From Megaustenia siamemsis (taxonomy: Eukaryota; Mollusca; Gastropoda; Stylommatophora; Ariophantidae), in contig JAVIAB010000051.1 of the NCBI GenBank assembly GCA_032433765.1, positions 82,323,340 to 82,387,339 of the forward strand: a DNA stretch of 64,000 bases, in the 5' to 3' direction. Positions 33,601 through 44,845 of the stretch are shown here, piece after piece. The notes beneath the pieces are model-generated. The model was not told where the DNA came from. It saw only the letters and a program-made list of their open reading frames with translations, and did not search any database. Numbering within the stretch: position 1 is the first letter of the stretch; the number at the start of each line of letters is the position of its first letter. The translations under genes and the position numbers were made by a program.

Positions 33601-36600
33601 GTGCAGTACAAGTAGGAGCTGTTGTTGGAGAGATAACTGTGTCATACATTACAAGTAGGAGCTGTTGTTGGAGAGATAACTGTGTCATACAGTACAAGTA
33701 GGAGCTGTTGTTGGAGAGATAACTGTGTCATACATTACAAGTAGGAGCTGTTGTTGGAGAGATAACTGTGTCGTACAGTACAAGTGGGGGCTGCTGTTGG
33801 CGAGATAACTGTGTCATACATTACAAGTGGGGGCTGTTGTTGGAGAGATAACTGTGTCATACAGTACAAGTGGGGGCTGTTGTTGGAGAGATAACTGTGT
33901 CGTACAGTACAAGTGGGGGCTGCTGTTGGCGAGATAACTGTGTCATACATTACAAGTGGGGGCTATTGTTGGAGAGATAACTGTGTCATACATTACAAGT
34001 GGGGGCTGTTGTTGGAGAGATAACTGTGTCATACATTACAAGTGGGGGCTGTTGTTGGAGAGATAACTGTGTCATACAGTACAAGTGGGGGCTGCTGTTG
34101 GCGAGATAACTGTGTCATACATTACAAGTGGGGGCTGTTGTTGGAGAGATAACTGTGTCATACAGTACAAGTGGGGGCTGCTGTTGGAGAGATAACTGTG
34201 TCGTACAGTACAAGTGGGGGCTGCTGTTGGAGAGATAACTGTGTCGTACAGTACAAGTGGGGGCTGCTGTTGGAGAGATAACTGTGTCATACATTACAAG
34301 TGGGAGCTGCTGTTGGAGAGATAACTGTGTCGTACAGTACAAGTGGGGGCTGCTGTTGGAGAGATAACTGTGTCGTACAGTACAAGTGGGGGCTGCTGTT
34401 GGAGAGATAACTGTGTCGTACAGTACAAGTGGGGGCTGCTGTTGGAGAGATAACTGTGTCGTACAGTACAAGTGGGGGCTGCTGTTGGAGAGATAACTGT
34501 GTCGTACAGTACAAGTGGGGGCTGCTGTTGGAGAGATAACTGTGTCATACATTACAAGTGGGAGCTGCTGTTGGAGAGATAACTGTATCGTACAGTACAA
34601 GTGGGGGCTGCTGTTGGAGAGATAACTGTGTCATACATTACAAGTAGGAGCTGTTGTTGGAGAGATAACTGTGTCGTCCAGTACAAGTGGGGGCTGCTGT
34701 TGGCGAGATAACTGTGTCATACATTACAAGTGGGGGCTGTTGTTGGAGAGATAACTGTGTCATACATTACAAGTGGGGGCTGTTGTTGGACAGATAACTG
34801 TGTCATACATTACAAGTGGGAGCTGTTGTTGTGGAGATAACTGTGTCATACATTACAAGTGGGAGCTGCTGTTGGAGAGATAACTGTGTCATACATTACA
34901 AGTGGGGGCTGCTGTTGGAGAGATAACTGTGTCGTACATTACAAGTGGGGGCTGCTGTTGGAGAGATAACTGTGTCGTACATTACAAGTGGGGGCTGCTG
35001 TTGGAGAGATAACTGTGTCGTACAGTACAAGTGGGGGCTGCTGTTGGAGAGATAACTGTGTCGTACATTACAAGTGGGGGCTGCTGTTGGAGAGATAACT
35101 GTGTCGTACATTACAAGTGGGGGCTGCTGTTGGAGAGATAACTGTGTCGTACAGTACAAGTGGGGGCTGCTGTTGGAGAGATAACTGTGTCGTACATTAC
35201 AAGTGGGGGCTGCTGTTGGAGAGATAACTGTGTCGTACATTACAAGTAGGAGCTGTTGTTGAAGAGATAACTGTGTCGTATAGTACAAGTGGGGGCTGCT
35301 GTTGGAGAGATAACTGTGTCATACATTACAAGTGGGGGCTGCTGTTGGAGAGATAACTGTGTCATACATTACAAGTGGGAGCTGCTGTTGGAGAGATAAC
35401 TGTGTCGTACAGTACAAGTGGAGGCTGCTGTTGGAGAGATAACTGTGTCATACATTACAAGTGGGAGCTGCTGTTGGAGAGATATTGTGTCGTACAGTAC
35501 AAGTAGGAGCTGTTGTTGGAGAGATAACTGTGTCGTACAGTACAAGTGGGGGCTGCTGTTGGCGAGATAACTGTGTCATACATTACAAGTGGGGGCTGTT
35601 GTTGGAGAGATATATGTGTCATACATTACAAGTGGGGGCTGCTGTTGGAGAGATAACTGTGTCATACAGTACAAGTGGGGGCTGCTGTTGGAGAGATAAC
35701 TGTGTCATACATTACAAGTGGGAGCTGTTGTTGGAGAGATAACTGTGTCATACATTACAAGTGGGGGCTGCTGTTGGAGAGATATATGTGTCATACATTA
35801 CAAGTGGGGGCTGCTGTTGGAGAGATAACTGTGTCATACAGTACAAGTGGGGGCTGCTGTTGGAGAGATAACTGTGTCATACATTACAAGTGGGAGCTGT
35901 TGTTGGAGAGATAACTGTGTCATACATTACAAGTGGGGGCTGTTGTTGGAGAGATAACTGTGTCATACATTACAAGTGGGAGCTGCTGTTGGAGAGATAA
36001 CTGTGTCATACATTACAAGTGGGGGCTGCTGTTGGAGAAATAACTGTGTCATACATTACAAGTACGAGCTGTTGTTGGAGAGATAACTGTGTCGTACAGT
36101 ACAAGTAGGAGCTGTTGTTGGAGAGATAACTGTGTCGTACAGTACAAGTGGGGGCTGTTGTTGGAGAGATAACTGTGTCGTACAGTACAAGTGGGGGCTG
36201 TTGTTGGAGAGATAACTGTGTCGTGCAGTACAAGTACGAGCTGTTGTTGGAGAGATAACTGTGTCGTACAGTACAAGTGGGAGCTGTTGTTGGAGAGATA
36301 ACTGTGTCGTACAGTACAAGTACGAGCTGTTGTTGGAGAGATAACTGTGTCGTACAGTACAAGTACGAGCTGTTGTTGGAGAGATAACTGTGTCGTACAG
36401 TACAAGTGGGAGCTGTTGTTGGAGAGATAACTGTGTCGTACAGTACAAGTGGGGGCTGTTGTTGGAGAGATAACTGTGTCGTACAGTACAAGTGGGGGCT
36501 GTTGTTGGAGAGATAACTGTGTCGTACAGTACAAGTACGAGCTGTTGTTGGAGAGATAACTGTGTCATACATTACAAGTGGGGGCTGTTGTTGGAGAGAT

Positions 36601-37673
36601 AACTGTGTCATACATTACAAGTGGGGGCTGTTGTTGGAGAGATAACTGTGTCGTACAGTACAAGTGGGGGCTGCTGTTGGAGAGATAACTGTGTCATACA
36701 TTACAAGTAGGAGCTGTTGTTGGAGAGATAACTGTGTCGTCAAGTACAAGTGGGGGCTGCTGTTGGCGAGATAACTGTGTCATACATTACAAGTGGGGGC
36801 TGTTGTTGGAGAGATAACTGTGTCATACATTACAAGTGGGAGCTGCTGTTGGAGAGATAACTGTGTCATACAGTACAAGTGGGGGCTGCTGTTGGAGAGA
36901 TAACTGTGTCGTACAGTACAAGTCGGGGCTGCTGTTGGAGAGATATCTGTGTCATACATTACAAGTGGGGGCTGCTGTTGGAGAGATAAATGCGTCATAC
37001 ATTACAAGTGGGGGTTGCTGTTGGAAAGATAACTGTGTCATACATTACAAGTGGGAGCTGCTGTTGGAGAGATAACTGTGTCATACAGTACAAGTGGGGG
37101 CTGCTGTTGGAGAGATAACTGTGTCGTACAGTACAAGTGGGGGCTGCTGTTGGAGAGATAACTGTGTCATCCAGTACAAGTGGGGGCTGCTCTTGGAGAG
37201 ATAACTGTGTCATACAGTACAAGTGGGGGCTGCTGTTGGAGAGATAACTGTGTCATACAGTACAAGTGGGGGCTGCTGTTGGAGAGATAACTGTGTCGTG
37301 CAGTACAAGTACGAGCTGTTGTTGGAGAGATAACTGTGTCGTACAGTACAAGTAGGAGCTGTTTTTGGAGAGATAACTGTGTCGTACAGTACAAGTAGGA
37401 GCTGCTGTTGGAGAGATAACTGTGTCGTACAGTACAACTAGGAGCTGCTGTTGGAGAGTTAACTGTGTCGTACAGTACAACTAGGAGCTGTTGTTGGAGA
37501 GATAACTGTGTCGTACAGTACAGTTGGGAGCTGCTGTTGGAGAGATAACTGTGTAATAATTGATTGCATATTGTTAAATAATAATGTAATTATTACAGAC
37601 TTCTACACTTCAGTTAAATGTGAAATAACAAGTTAAATGGATTAAAAACAATTGGTGTGAAAAATAAGCGGTC

Positions 37674-38312
37674 ACCTTTGGCTACTACTCTGGACATGCG
37701 GGAGTGCGGGGAAATAAAAGAGCGGACAGATTGGCTAGCTGTGCTGACGTTGAAGACGGTCAACCAATGCACGGGCTGAGGTCATCAATGCCTTCCGAGA
37801 TGTGGGAAGGGCACAGGACTTGGACAACCATAAGTCCACTTCACTCCTTCGGATGAAAGAGGTGGGAGTTAAGATGGGCACAGCAAGAAACGAGAAACGA
37901 GAAACGAGAAACTCATGTTTCGATGTCCCAATTGTTTGCGATGAAGGATGATATCGTATGACAGGGAACAGTTGACTGTGTTCACTTTCTGCGCGGTTTC
38001 GCCTTATATCTTTTGGCGTGTGCTGAGACTGCTACAATGGGGACTACATTTACCTTTCTTTGTTTGGGAGATGAGTTAGTAATCCGGATGATTCCACTGG
38101 CACGGGCGGTTGAGCAATTATGGATTTTAATTCGTTTGCAGTGATACCGGGGCATTCCATAACCAATAACTAGAAACTTAGTGGGCGTATAGGAAGACTT
38201 ATCAACCAACATAGAACTGGAGTCGTCAGTCGCTGGACACTGCGGGACGTGCTGAGGAGTGGATCTGAGCAACTATGGACATGTTCAGAGTGCAAGGATG
38301 ATAATGTGACCA
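37674..38312 (+). mobile_element. IG-2 LINE 3' end, split by SINE-d
   Basis: The left part (37674-37913) encodes the end of an RNase H domain: the G-H-A-G-V-R-G-N box in broken form (ctggacatgcgggagtgcgg), then the ERADRLA segment and ALRDVG-like residues. The right part (38172-38312) gives LSGRIGRLINQHRTGVVSRW and LWTCSEC. Between them is a 258-bp insert flanked by 'agaaact' on both sides. The same element is longer at 42570-44845. Confidence 0.85.
37914..38171 (+). mobile_element. SINE-d, short interspersed element
   Basis: Non-coding 258-bp insert with a 7-bp duplication 'agaaact' (37907-37913 and 38172-38178). A second copy is at 46123-46382. Both share 'cttttggcg', 'gagcaattatggattttaat' and a right end rich in 'ataacc'. 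I do not recognise a tRNA-like or 5S-like head, so the class is open. Confidence 0.75.
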
Positions 38313-38550
38313 TATAATTGAAACCCTAATCCGGGACGAATTAATTTTACTTAAATTTTCCATCAATAAAATGACATTTCTTCCGCCTTTTTCAAATGAA
38401 TAATACATATATTTTAAAACTAATTAAAACACCTAACAATATAGGCTTACAAAACGTTATCAGGAGATAAAATAAAAACATTAGTGATACTTAAATGGAA
38501 GGTGAAGCAGAGTTGCTGTACTTTTCTGATGAGTGGATTTTTTTTTTTTT

Positions 38551-40528
38551 TTAAAGATCTTTCTTTGTTTGGAGCATCTTAAAAAATTCAACGCATGTTT
38601 GCTCATTGTTCACTTTGGTGATCAATATAGCCTTCAAAGTGTCCACACTTAGATGTGTTTTATCATTTGTCCACAAGATGTTCATCAGTGAAAACAATCT
38701 TTCCGTTGCAGCATTTGTTCCCGGTAGACACAAAAAGAACTCTGCCAGCTTCAGAATATGTGAAATTGACACATGCCTGTTTTTGAAGTGGGAAGCCATT
38801 TCAATCAAACGCTGCACTGGTAATGTTTTATAAAACTCCACTCATTAATTTTCTGAGAAGTAACAAACTGCTTCTTGTAAATATATTCGTCATACATTTC
38901 ATTTTCTGGAAAGTCGACTGAAGGTACTGTTTGACTCACTAATGATGAAAATTTCTGAATATCTTCCCAAGTTGGTATTCTTTCAACATTACCCAGCTGC
39001 AGGTCTCAAAGTTTTGAAAATTATTTGCAGCCCATTTCTTCAAATAACTTAAAGCTGTTTCGTAGAATGAAGAAACACTGACTTTAAACTTGTGCACATC
39101 ATCATGTGGGAGCCGCGATAGCTCAGTGGTTAGTGAACTGGACTACAAAGGACAAGGGGTAGGGTTCGATCCCAACCGACGGCTTCCGGGTTCACCCAGC
39201 CTTTAATGGGTACCGGATTTTTTTCTGGGAAAGTGAAGCGGCACGGGCGTAATACAGACCACATTACCCCAAAAATCATGTGCCGAAGGTCTGTAAAATT
39301 TATGGTCACTAACACCATATTCCCTATACGCCATTTGGCGTGACAGGGGTACTTTACTTTTTTTTTTACATCATCCTGTGGAATTTCTTCCAATTCCAGC
39401 ATGTCAAGAATTTGCTTACCGATGGCAAGAAACCTTCTTCCAGCTTGGACTGATGTTGTCAATTACTTCTAAAACAGTGACTACCTGTCCCTCTACTTTC
39501 TGCACTCATTCGTGGAACGAGGATGCCTGACTGTGAACAAAAATAAGCCATGCTTCAGACAGGGAATTTTCAAATAATTTCTGTATAATGACTGGGCATA
39601 TGTCTTGAGACTGAAAATAGGATTTTAAAGGCAGGAACATGTAAAGAACCCTTTCAAAAGCAGGCAGCAGTGGAAGCCACCTAGTCAGTGCATAACCTAA
39701 AATCATCTGGAAGTCTGTGTCCACAAACTGGCAAAACTCCTTGAGACTTTCAACTCTAACTGTGTATGATTTGAAGTGCAGATAAATTTTAGCAATAATC
39801 ATCTCAACATCAATAGGTAATACATCTGCAGATGCTCGAACAGTGTTGTGGAAAATATGGCACACACAACGAACACCTATCAAACCATGTCCAAGGTTTT
39901 CTTTCAGCTTTATGAAAACATTGTTCTTTCCTTTCCTTTCAGCGCTCCCAAAATTATAATTTTTGTTGTCTGCACATAATGCAACTACTTTCCTTTCTAA
40001 ATCTTTTTCCGTTAGACAGTCATTAATAAAACTACTAACAATATCAGATATTTCTCCTGGCAGTGACTTCAATTCTAGTATTTTAACTTTCAACCCCTTA
40101 TTGTAATAAAAGTATCAAACAAGCAAAGGAAAAATCTTGATTTCCTTGTGATTGGAGGCATCTGTCAGTATGGAAATAAATGTTCAGTTTTCTAGGTCAC
40201 ATCTCAACTAGTTTTGAACATGGGGTGTGAACACATTTCGAATAATAGCTTCTCTTTTCGTACGTGCACAAACAAATTTTAGTTCTAAAGTAACCTGAAG
40301 TAATTTTGATGTGCAGCCCATAGATCTAAATGTATGATTGTGTATCACTGTATGATAGGTAAATGCACCTTCTGTAGCAACTAATTGTTCTTCTTTGTCA
40401 CCAATCTGTTCAGCTCGAAAAAAATGTTGGTAACAATGACGAGCTTGATGCAGGCGTAGCGACGGTTCTCTCGCACTATTTATGTGACTCTTAATATCAC
40501 CACGTCCACTATGGTTAATCGAAAACAC
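38551..40528 (-). pseudogene. hAT transposase fragments (hAT-2)
   Basis: Three separate frames read in family order. 40528-40208 gives a middle N-terminal part, with HTFRSMGCTSKLL. 40093-39506 gives VVALCADNKNYNFGSAERKG (the DDE aspartate region) and VRCVCHIFHNTVR (the C-x2-H motif), then LTRWLPLLPAFERVL (the conserved tryptophan). 38841-38551 gives the dimerisation end, FLCLPGTNAATERLFSLMN, with the E-R-L-F-S box that carries the third catalytic residue. The type resembles the vertebrate KIAA1586/ZNF862-like group. It is different from the intact hAT at 53.1 kb. Frameshifts and the SINE make it dead. Confidence 0.8.
39110..39367 (+). mobile_element. SINE-a, tRNA-derived, best-defined copy
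   Basis: The tRNA-like head has 'gatagctcagtggttag' (A box, 39117-39133) and 'gggttcgatccc' (B box, 39162-39173), as RNA polymerase III internal promoters do. The body follows, then a T-run end after 'gtactttac'. Imperfect 14-bp target duplications flank it: 'acatcatcatgtgg' at 39096-39109 and 'acatcatcctgtgg' at 39368-39381. It sits inside the hAT-2 transposase remnant. Non-coding. Confidence 0.9.
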
Positions 40529-40740
40529 AGAGGCACATATATTTCATCTTACAGTGAAGTCTGATGTAGGCATTTTTTTAGAAAGGGGTATTCCTTTTGT
40601 AAATCTTGATTGAAACTGCATTTATGTTTTGATGCCATTTGTTGATACAATTACAAACGTTAAAACTAACCATAATTTAAATAATTTTCTATGACTAAAC
40701 CATATGCATAGTATAAGTTGTTAAACATTAAAATGTCAAG

Positions 40741-40955
40741 TGACTGAATAGAGAGGGCTAGACATCGGATCTCACTACCGAGAGTTGGCTAGACATCGGA
40801 TCTCATTTCCCAGAGAAGGCTAGACATCGGATCGCACTACCCAGAGAGGGCTAGATATCTTATCTCAATAGCCAAAGAGTGTTAGACATCTGTTTTCACT
40901 GCCCAGAGATCAGGGAGGATAAAGCCACGAAAAATCCACGGACTTGAAGTGAAGA
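40741..40955. repeat. 31-bp minisatellite, about 5 copies
   Basis: Repeats of 'ctagacatcggatctcacta' plus about ten bases occur from 40745 to about 40912, increasingly diverged to the right. Confidence 0.85.
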
Positions 40956-41814
40956 ATGTCCACCGTCTGTGGCGCGATTCGAACACAGGACTGTTTTGTC
41001 CGGACCCCGACGCCTAACGACTTAACCACCAAGCCCCCTTCTCTCTCTCTCTCACACTCAGTTTTTTATGTTTTTATTTTTCATATCTTCTCTCTTTCTC
41101 TAGCTTCATCACTTTATCTCTCTCTCTCTCTTTCTCTCTCTTTCTCACTCGATTTGCCTGTCTTCTTCTCCCACATCGCTTTTGTTTCTCTCGCTCTATC
41201 TCCCTATTTCTTCCTCTTTTCTTTTCTGTTTCTCTAACTTTTTTTATATTCTCGCACAAGTGCCATCATCTCTCTATCTCTCCTTGTCTCTACTTCTTTC
41301 TCGCTAGAAGAGCCTGAGACTCGTGTGAAGTGAAATCTGTGCCTAAAAGAAGTCATGGCATCAACTATGAACTCTTCAGGTGCTAGAATGTAAAGCCGAT
41401 CTGTCAAGATCTCGCAGTGACACGTGCCATGTCTTGTGTTTACGACTAACTGGGAGAGCAGATATTTGGTCCTCAAGTGAGACACTTCTCAGCGATGATT
41501 CAACTAACTGCTCCATCCACAACAGATACCTGGTCGCTGTCAGCAGGTTTTTGGTCAGAAAGTTAGTTACCCGAGGGCCAATTTGGCCATAATACATACA
41601 TATATTCGGGGTGTTAGTAACATCGATGTGCAGTAGAATCTACAAGTGGATTTCAAATTTGAAGGAGATCTGTTCTCTGTTGAACATCCCGAAGATATTC
41701 ACCAAATCTTTTCGCTAAACGACTTACTGACTCGCCAAAATAAGTAATGTTACTTCGTTGGCATATGATGGCATAAATAATGTTGCGGAATACACATGTG
41801 AAACCATCCTTGAG
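40956..41814. other. CT-rich sequence; no gene
   Basis: At 41041-41310 the sequence is strongly CT-rich with many CTCTCT runs. A tRNA-like B-box relic ('gcgcgattcgaacaca') is visible near 40971-40986, followed by 'cctaacgacttaaccacc', so an old minus-strand tRNA-derived element may be present. Opposed open frames at 41234-41597 show no motif. Confidence 0.45.
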
Positions 41815-42120
41815 ATTTTTGGGGGCATGTTAAAAGACACATCAGCCTACTAAAAGTAATCTTGGAAGTGAAAATTCAAGGTAAAAGAGAAAGAGGCAGA
41901 CCCTGACTAACATGGACGAGTGACATCAAAAGATGGACAAGTCAGCCTATGATAACCTGCATTATAAAAGCAAGAGACGGAGACAGACCAAGACTAACAT
42001 GGACGAGTAACATCAAAAGATAGACAAGTCTGTCTATGACAACCTGCACCATCAAAGCAAGAGACAGAGCGGAATGGCACACCATGACAGCCATCCTTCG
42101 ATGCGGAGACGGCACTCTAT
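41815..42120 (+). mobile_element. RTE-B LINE 3' end with duplicated tail segment
   Basis: Encodes the GHVKRHISLLKVILEVKIQGKRERGRP box and the LTW-TSDIKRWTSQPMITC segment. Part of this (the RPRLTWTSNIKR segment) occurs a second time at about 41985-42110. The repeat is a local duplication of about 100 bp inside the 3' end. Decayed, non-functional. Confidence 0.75.
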
Positions 42121-42569
42121 GTTCACCATTATAATGTGCAGTGAAAATTTTTGTGAAATTTCGGGAAATGATAGTCTTCTTGTACCTTTCAGTTCCAATG
42201 TGGAGCATAGTTCTGTCACCAACATGTGCCATGAAAGCATCACATCTTCCTTCACAGTTGTACTTCCAACATGAACCGTGAAAGCCTACGACCTCCGTAC
42301 GTGCCCAGGAACAGACCCATCTGTGTCCCAGATTGCTGGAGTTCAACGATTCCGGGAACTGTGAGTTTTCTCGACATAAAACAGAAATAAGGCCGGTCCA
42401 GGTTTTTTTTAGTGCGTCTCAAATGATGTCAAAAGGATTGAGTTGCCTTCTTGATCGTCCGCGCTGCTAGTACATTAGAGTTGATGTTTCTCCGGTGGCA
42501 GGCCGCATGAATTGTAGCTGTTACTCTACATGGAGCAGGCCTAGAACCATTCAGGCCTTCAACGTAGAA
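42121..42569. other. No gene recognised
   Basis: No motif or repeat recognised. A T-run lies at 42401-42408. Confidence 0.45.
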
Positions 42570-44845
42570 TTTTAAACTAATGATCTCCTATAAAATCTGT
42601 CATTGTTATCTGCAACTTGTACAAGAGACAAACGGCCAAGGCATGGCAGAAAGCCAGAAAGAATGGAAGAACACAACCTGAGCTCTTCAAGCGTCTGAAA
42701 GAACAGGTCGACCAAAAAATGAAGCACTTTAAACTGTGTGCTAAGCAGGCTAAGGATGCCAAATGGAATGACTTCTGTAAAAAAAAAAAAGTGTGCTCAG
42801 AAAAATCGCTAGCCACATTCTGGCGCCTTCATCAGGGCATGAATGGCACAAAACGACACAGAGGCATACCAGACGTTCAGAGCACAAGCCAGATATGGCA
42901 CAAATCTGATGAGAGCAAAGGTAAGGCCCTGCTTGCTCGCTACAATGAGCAGACTGACTAAAGAAATGAGGCTGTAAGAATGAGGATACGGGGGTCGCTG
43001 TCAAAATTGAGTAAGGGTGTAGTGCTGGGAGAAGATCTCACAATCACTACCGATACCATTTGCACGATACTTAAAAGGTCACACAACACTGCTCCTGGTC
43101 CAGATGGTGTTCGGTACGACGACATAGGCGATTTAGCTGACGACGACTTGAAAAAAACTGGCCAAAGAGTTTAATGCCAGATTAAGGAAGAGTGGCTACA
43201 CAGCTACTTACTACCGCTACCGAAGCCAAACAAGGACCATTCTCAGATAGGTACCTACAGAATCATCATGATGCAGAACACTGCAGGCAAGCTGCTGGAG
43301 AAAATAGTTGCCCGTGTCCTCACCTGTCACTTTAAACAGAAACGCGCATTCCCATCCACACTCGGAGGTTATAGATATAACAAAGAGACATGGCTGAATG
43401 CGACAGTCTTCGTCTATGACGTGTTCGAAGGCTTCCACAGACGAGAGGAGACATGCGCTGCTGCTATAGATCTGGAGGATGCATACAACAGGGTACATTT
43501 AGATACTTCATGCACATGCTCCTCAAACTGGCGGTGCACCTTTTCCTCATTAGATAGATCGCTGCTGCACTGTTTCAGAGGAAGGTGATACTCAAATGTG
43601 GAAGTTGGTCGTCCGAGCCAACATCCATTCGTCCAGGGCTGCCACAAGGCTCACCATTGTCACCAGCTCTATTTAACGTGTACACAATAACGATCACGGA
43701 ACAACAGCTGGATGGGAGGGGAAGAACTATGACTTTTGTTGATGATATTCTAGTAGAGCGAAATCGCCTCCACAATGCAAGACGAACTCGTTCGCATTTC
43801 TTCCTGGTGTGGGGTTTCAGGTGCCTTGGTTAATCCTAATAAGGAATCAATTTCATGGTTCTCCCTTAACAATCATATCGTTAATACGGACACACCGGTA
43901 GTACGAATGGGAGCTGATGAGGAGACCAGGGACAAGTTGATGACATACGAGCTCAACACAGGGAAAGGTGCCAGGCTAAAAAGAGGCATATCATGGGTGG
44001 GCCGAGCAGATGTCATCAAACAGGTCTATGGACTTACCAATATCATCGTTGGCGAGGAGTGGATACAGGTGCCTATGTCATTCAAGGGAACATTTCGTGT
44101 ATTGTCTCACTCGACAGGAAAAGTAGGGAACAGAACTCAGTCGTCGTCAATGCGGAGGTCAACGGTTTCATCTGCGATAACATAGATGATAACGATGCAG
44201 TCATCTATACAGACGGATCTGTAAGACGACACCAAAGAAGTTCATGGGCATTTACAGCACGTTCGGCAGGCAGAATAGTCAAAGAAGACAGACTCGTTAT
44301 GACCACGAGTTGCATGACAAAGGAGGTGATGGCAGTGACCAAGGCATTCAAATGGTTAGAGTCACAAGAGTACACCCATGCCTGTATGCTGAGTGACTCG
44401 ATGAGCATGATAAAAAAGTGGAGGCGGGCTCTGTACGCATGCAATAGGTAGAGTCATTGCAGAAGTCAAAAATACGTAAGGTTACCTTTGTCTTTGTTCC
44501 TGGACATGCGGGAGTACGGGGAAATGAAAGAGCGGACAGGTTGGCTAGCTGCGCTGTCGTTGAGTACGATCAACCAAAGTATCGGGAGGACATCACCAAT
44601 GCCCTCCGAGATGTGGGAAATGCACAGGACTTCGACAACCACAAATCCACGTCACTCCTTCGGACGAAAGAGATGGGCACAGTCAGAAATGAGAAACTTA
44701 GTGGACGTGTAAGAAGACTTATCAACCAACACAGAACTGGAGTCGTCAGTCGCTAGAACCTGCGGGACTTGCTGAGGAGGGGATCTTAGCACCTATGGAC
44801 AAGTTTGTTTGAAGTGCAATGATGATGACCCGCTAATAACTCAAT
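42570..44845 (+). mobile_element. IG-2 I-group LINE with RNase H, decayed
   Basis: Seen in order: a linker before the reverse transcriptase, the reverse transcriptase in several frames, a connection region, an RNase H domain and a C-terminal part (LSGRVRRLINQHRTGVVSR). The end is followed by 'gatgatgacc'. The endonuclease is missing. Shorter 3' copies of the same family lie at 37674-38312 and 51560-51955. RNase H after the reverse transcriptase places it near the I group, but its protein is clearly different from IG-1. Confidence 0.8.
42617..44756 (+). pseudogene. IG-2 reverse transcriptase-RNase H polyprotein, broken
   Basis: Pieces in order: KHFKLCAKQAKDAKWNDFC (linker, 42.7 kb), NTAPGPDGVRYDDI (43.1 kb), LLPLPKPNKDH and YRIIMMQNTAGKLLEKIVAR (43.2 kb), AAAIDLEDAYNRV (43.46 kb), RPGLPQGSPLSPALFNVY (43.64 kb), the active-site box F-V-D-D (43.74 kb), and a connection to WVGRADVIKQ. 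RNase H follows: VIYTDGSV, TKEVMAV and MLSDSMSM carry the first acidic residues (44.2-44.4 kb), and VPGHAGVRGNERADRLAS the last (44.5 kb). At least five frame changes or stops separate these, so it is a fossil. All four RNase H acidic positions are still readable. Confidence 0.8.

Larger units (their letters stand above)
25510..37553. repeat. 43-bp minisatellite, about 280 tandem copies (12 kb)
   Basis: A head-to-tail array with a 43-bp unit. The unit contains 'gagataactgtgtcg', then 'tacagtacaagtggggg', then 'ctgctgttgga'. Variants are clustered. The left 750 bp uses a 'cagtaaagtttgggg...cttctg' form, 26.25-26.55 kb uses a 'gataaatgcgtcat' form, and 36.05-36.55 kb is rich in a 'tacgagctgttg' form. 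The rest alternates 'cgtacagtac' and 'catacattac' units. The period is not a multiple of three, so an open frame cycles through three registers and gives a 43-residue super-repeat on the minus strand. The 'catacattac' variant puts a TGA in one register, so frames stop irregularly. I call it non-coding. Confidence 0.97.
38320..40740 (-). mobile_element. hAT-2 element remnant, split by SINE-a
   Basis: The region holds a decayed hAT transposase on the minus strand with a SINE inside it. I could not define terminal repeats or the 8-bp duplication, so the limits are approximate. The left limit is set by the end of the IG-2 LINE and the right by the 31-bp tandem repeat. Confidence 0.65.

Noticed and set aside
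25439..37480. Dozens of open frames of 60-312 codons with CTTQLSLQQQ / VISPTAAPTC-type repeats
   Set aside because: They are the 43-bp minisatellite in translation. Frames overlap in several registers, stop irregularly where the 'catacattac' unit occurs, and often have no ATG start.
39110..39190. A tRNA gene (A and B boxes present)
   Set aside because: The cloverleaf is imperfect, and the same head occurs at three or more places joined to the same non-tRNA body with target duplications, so it is a SINE head.
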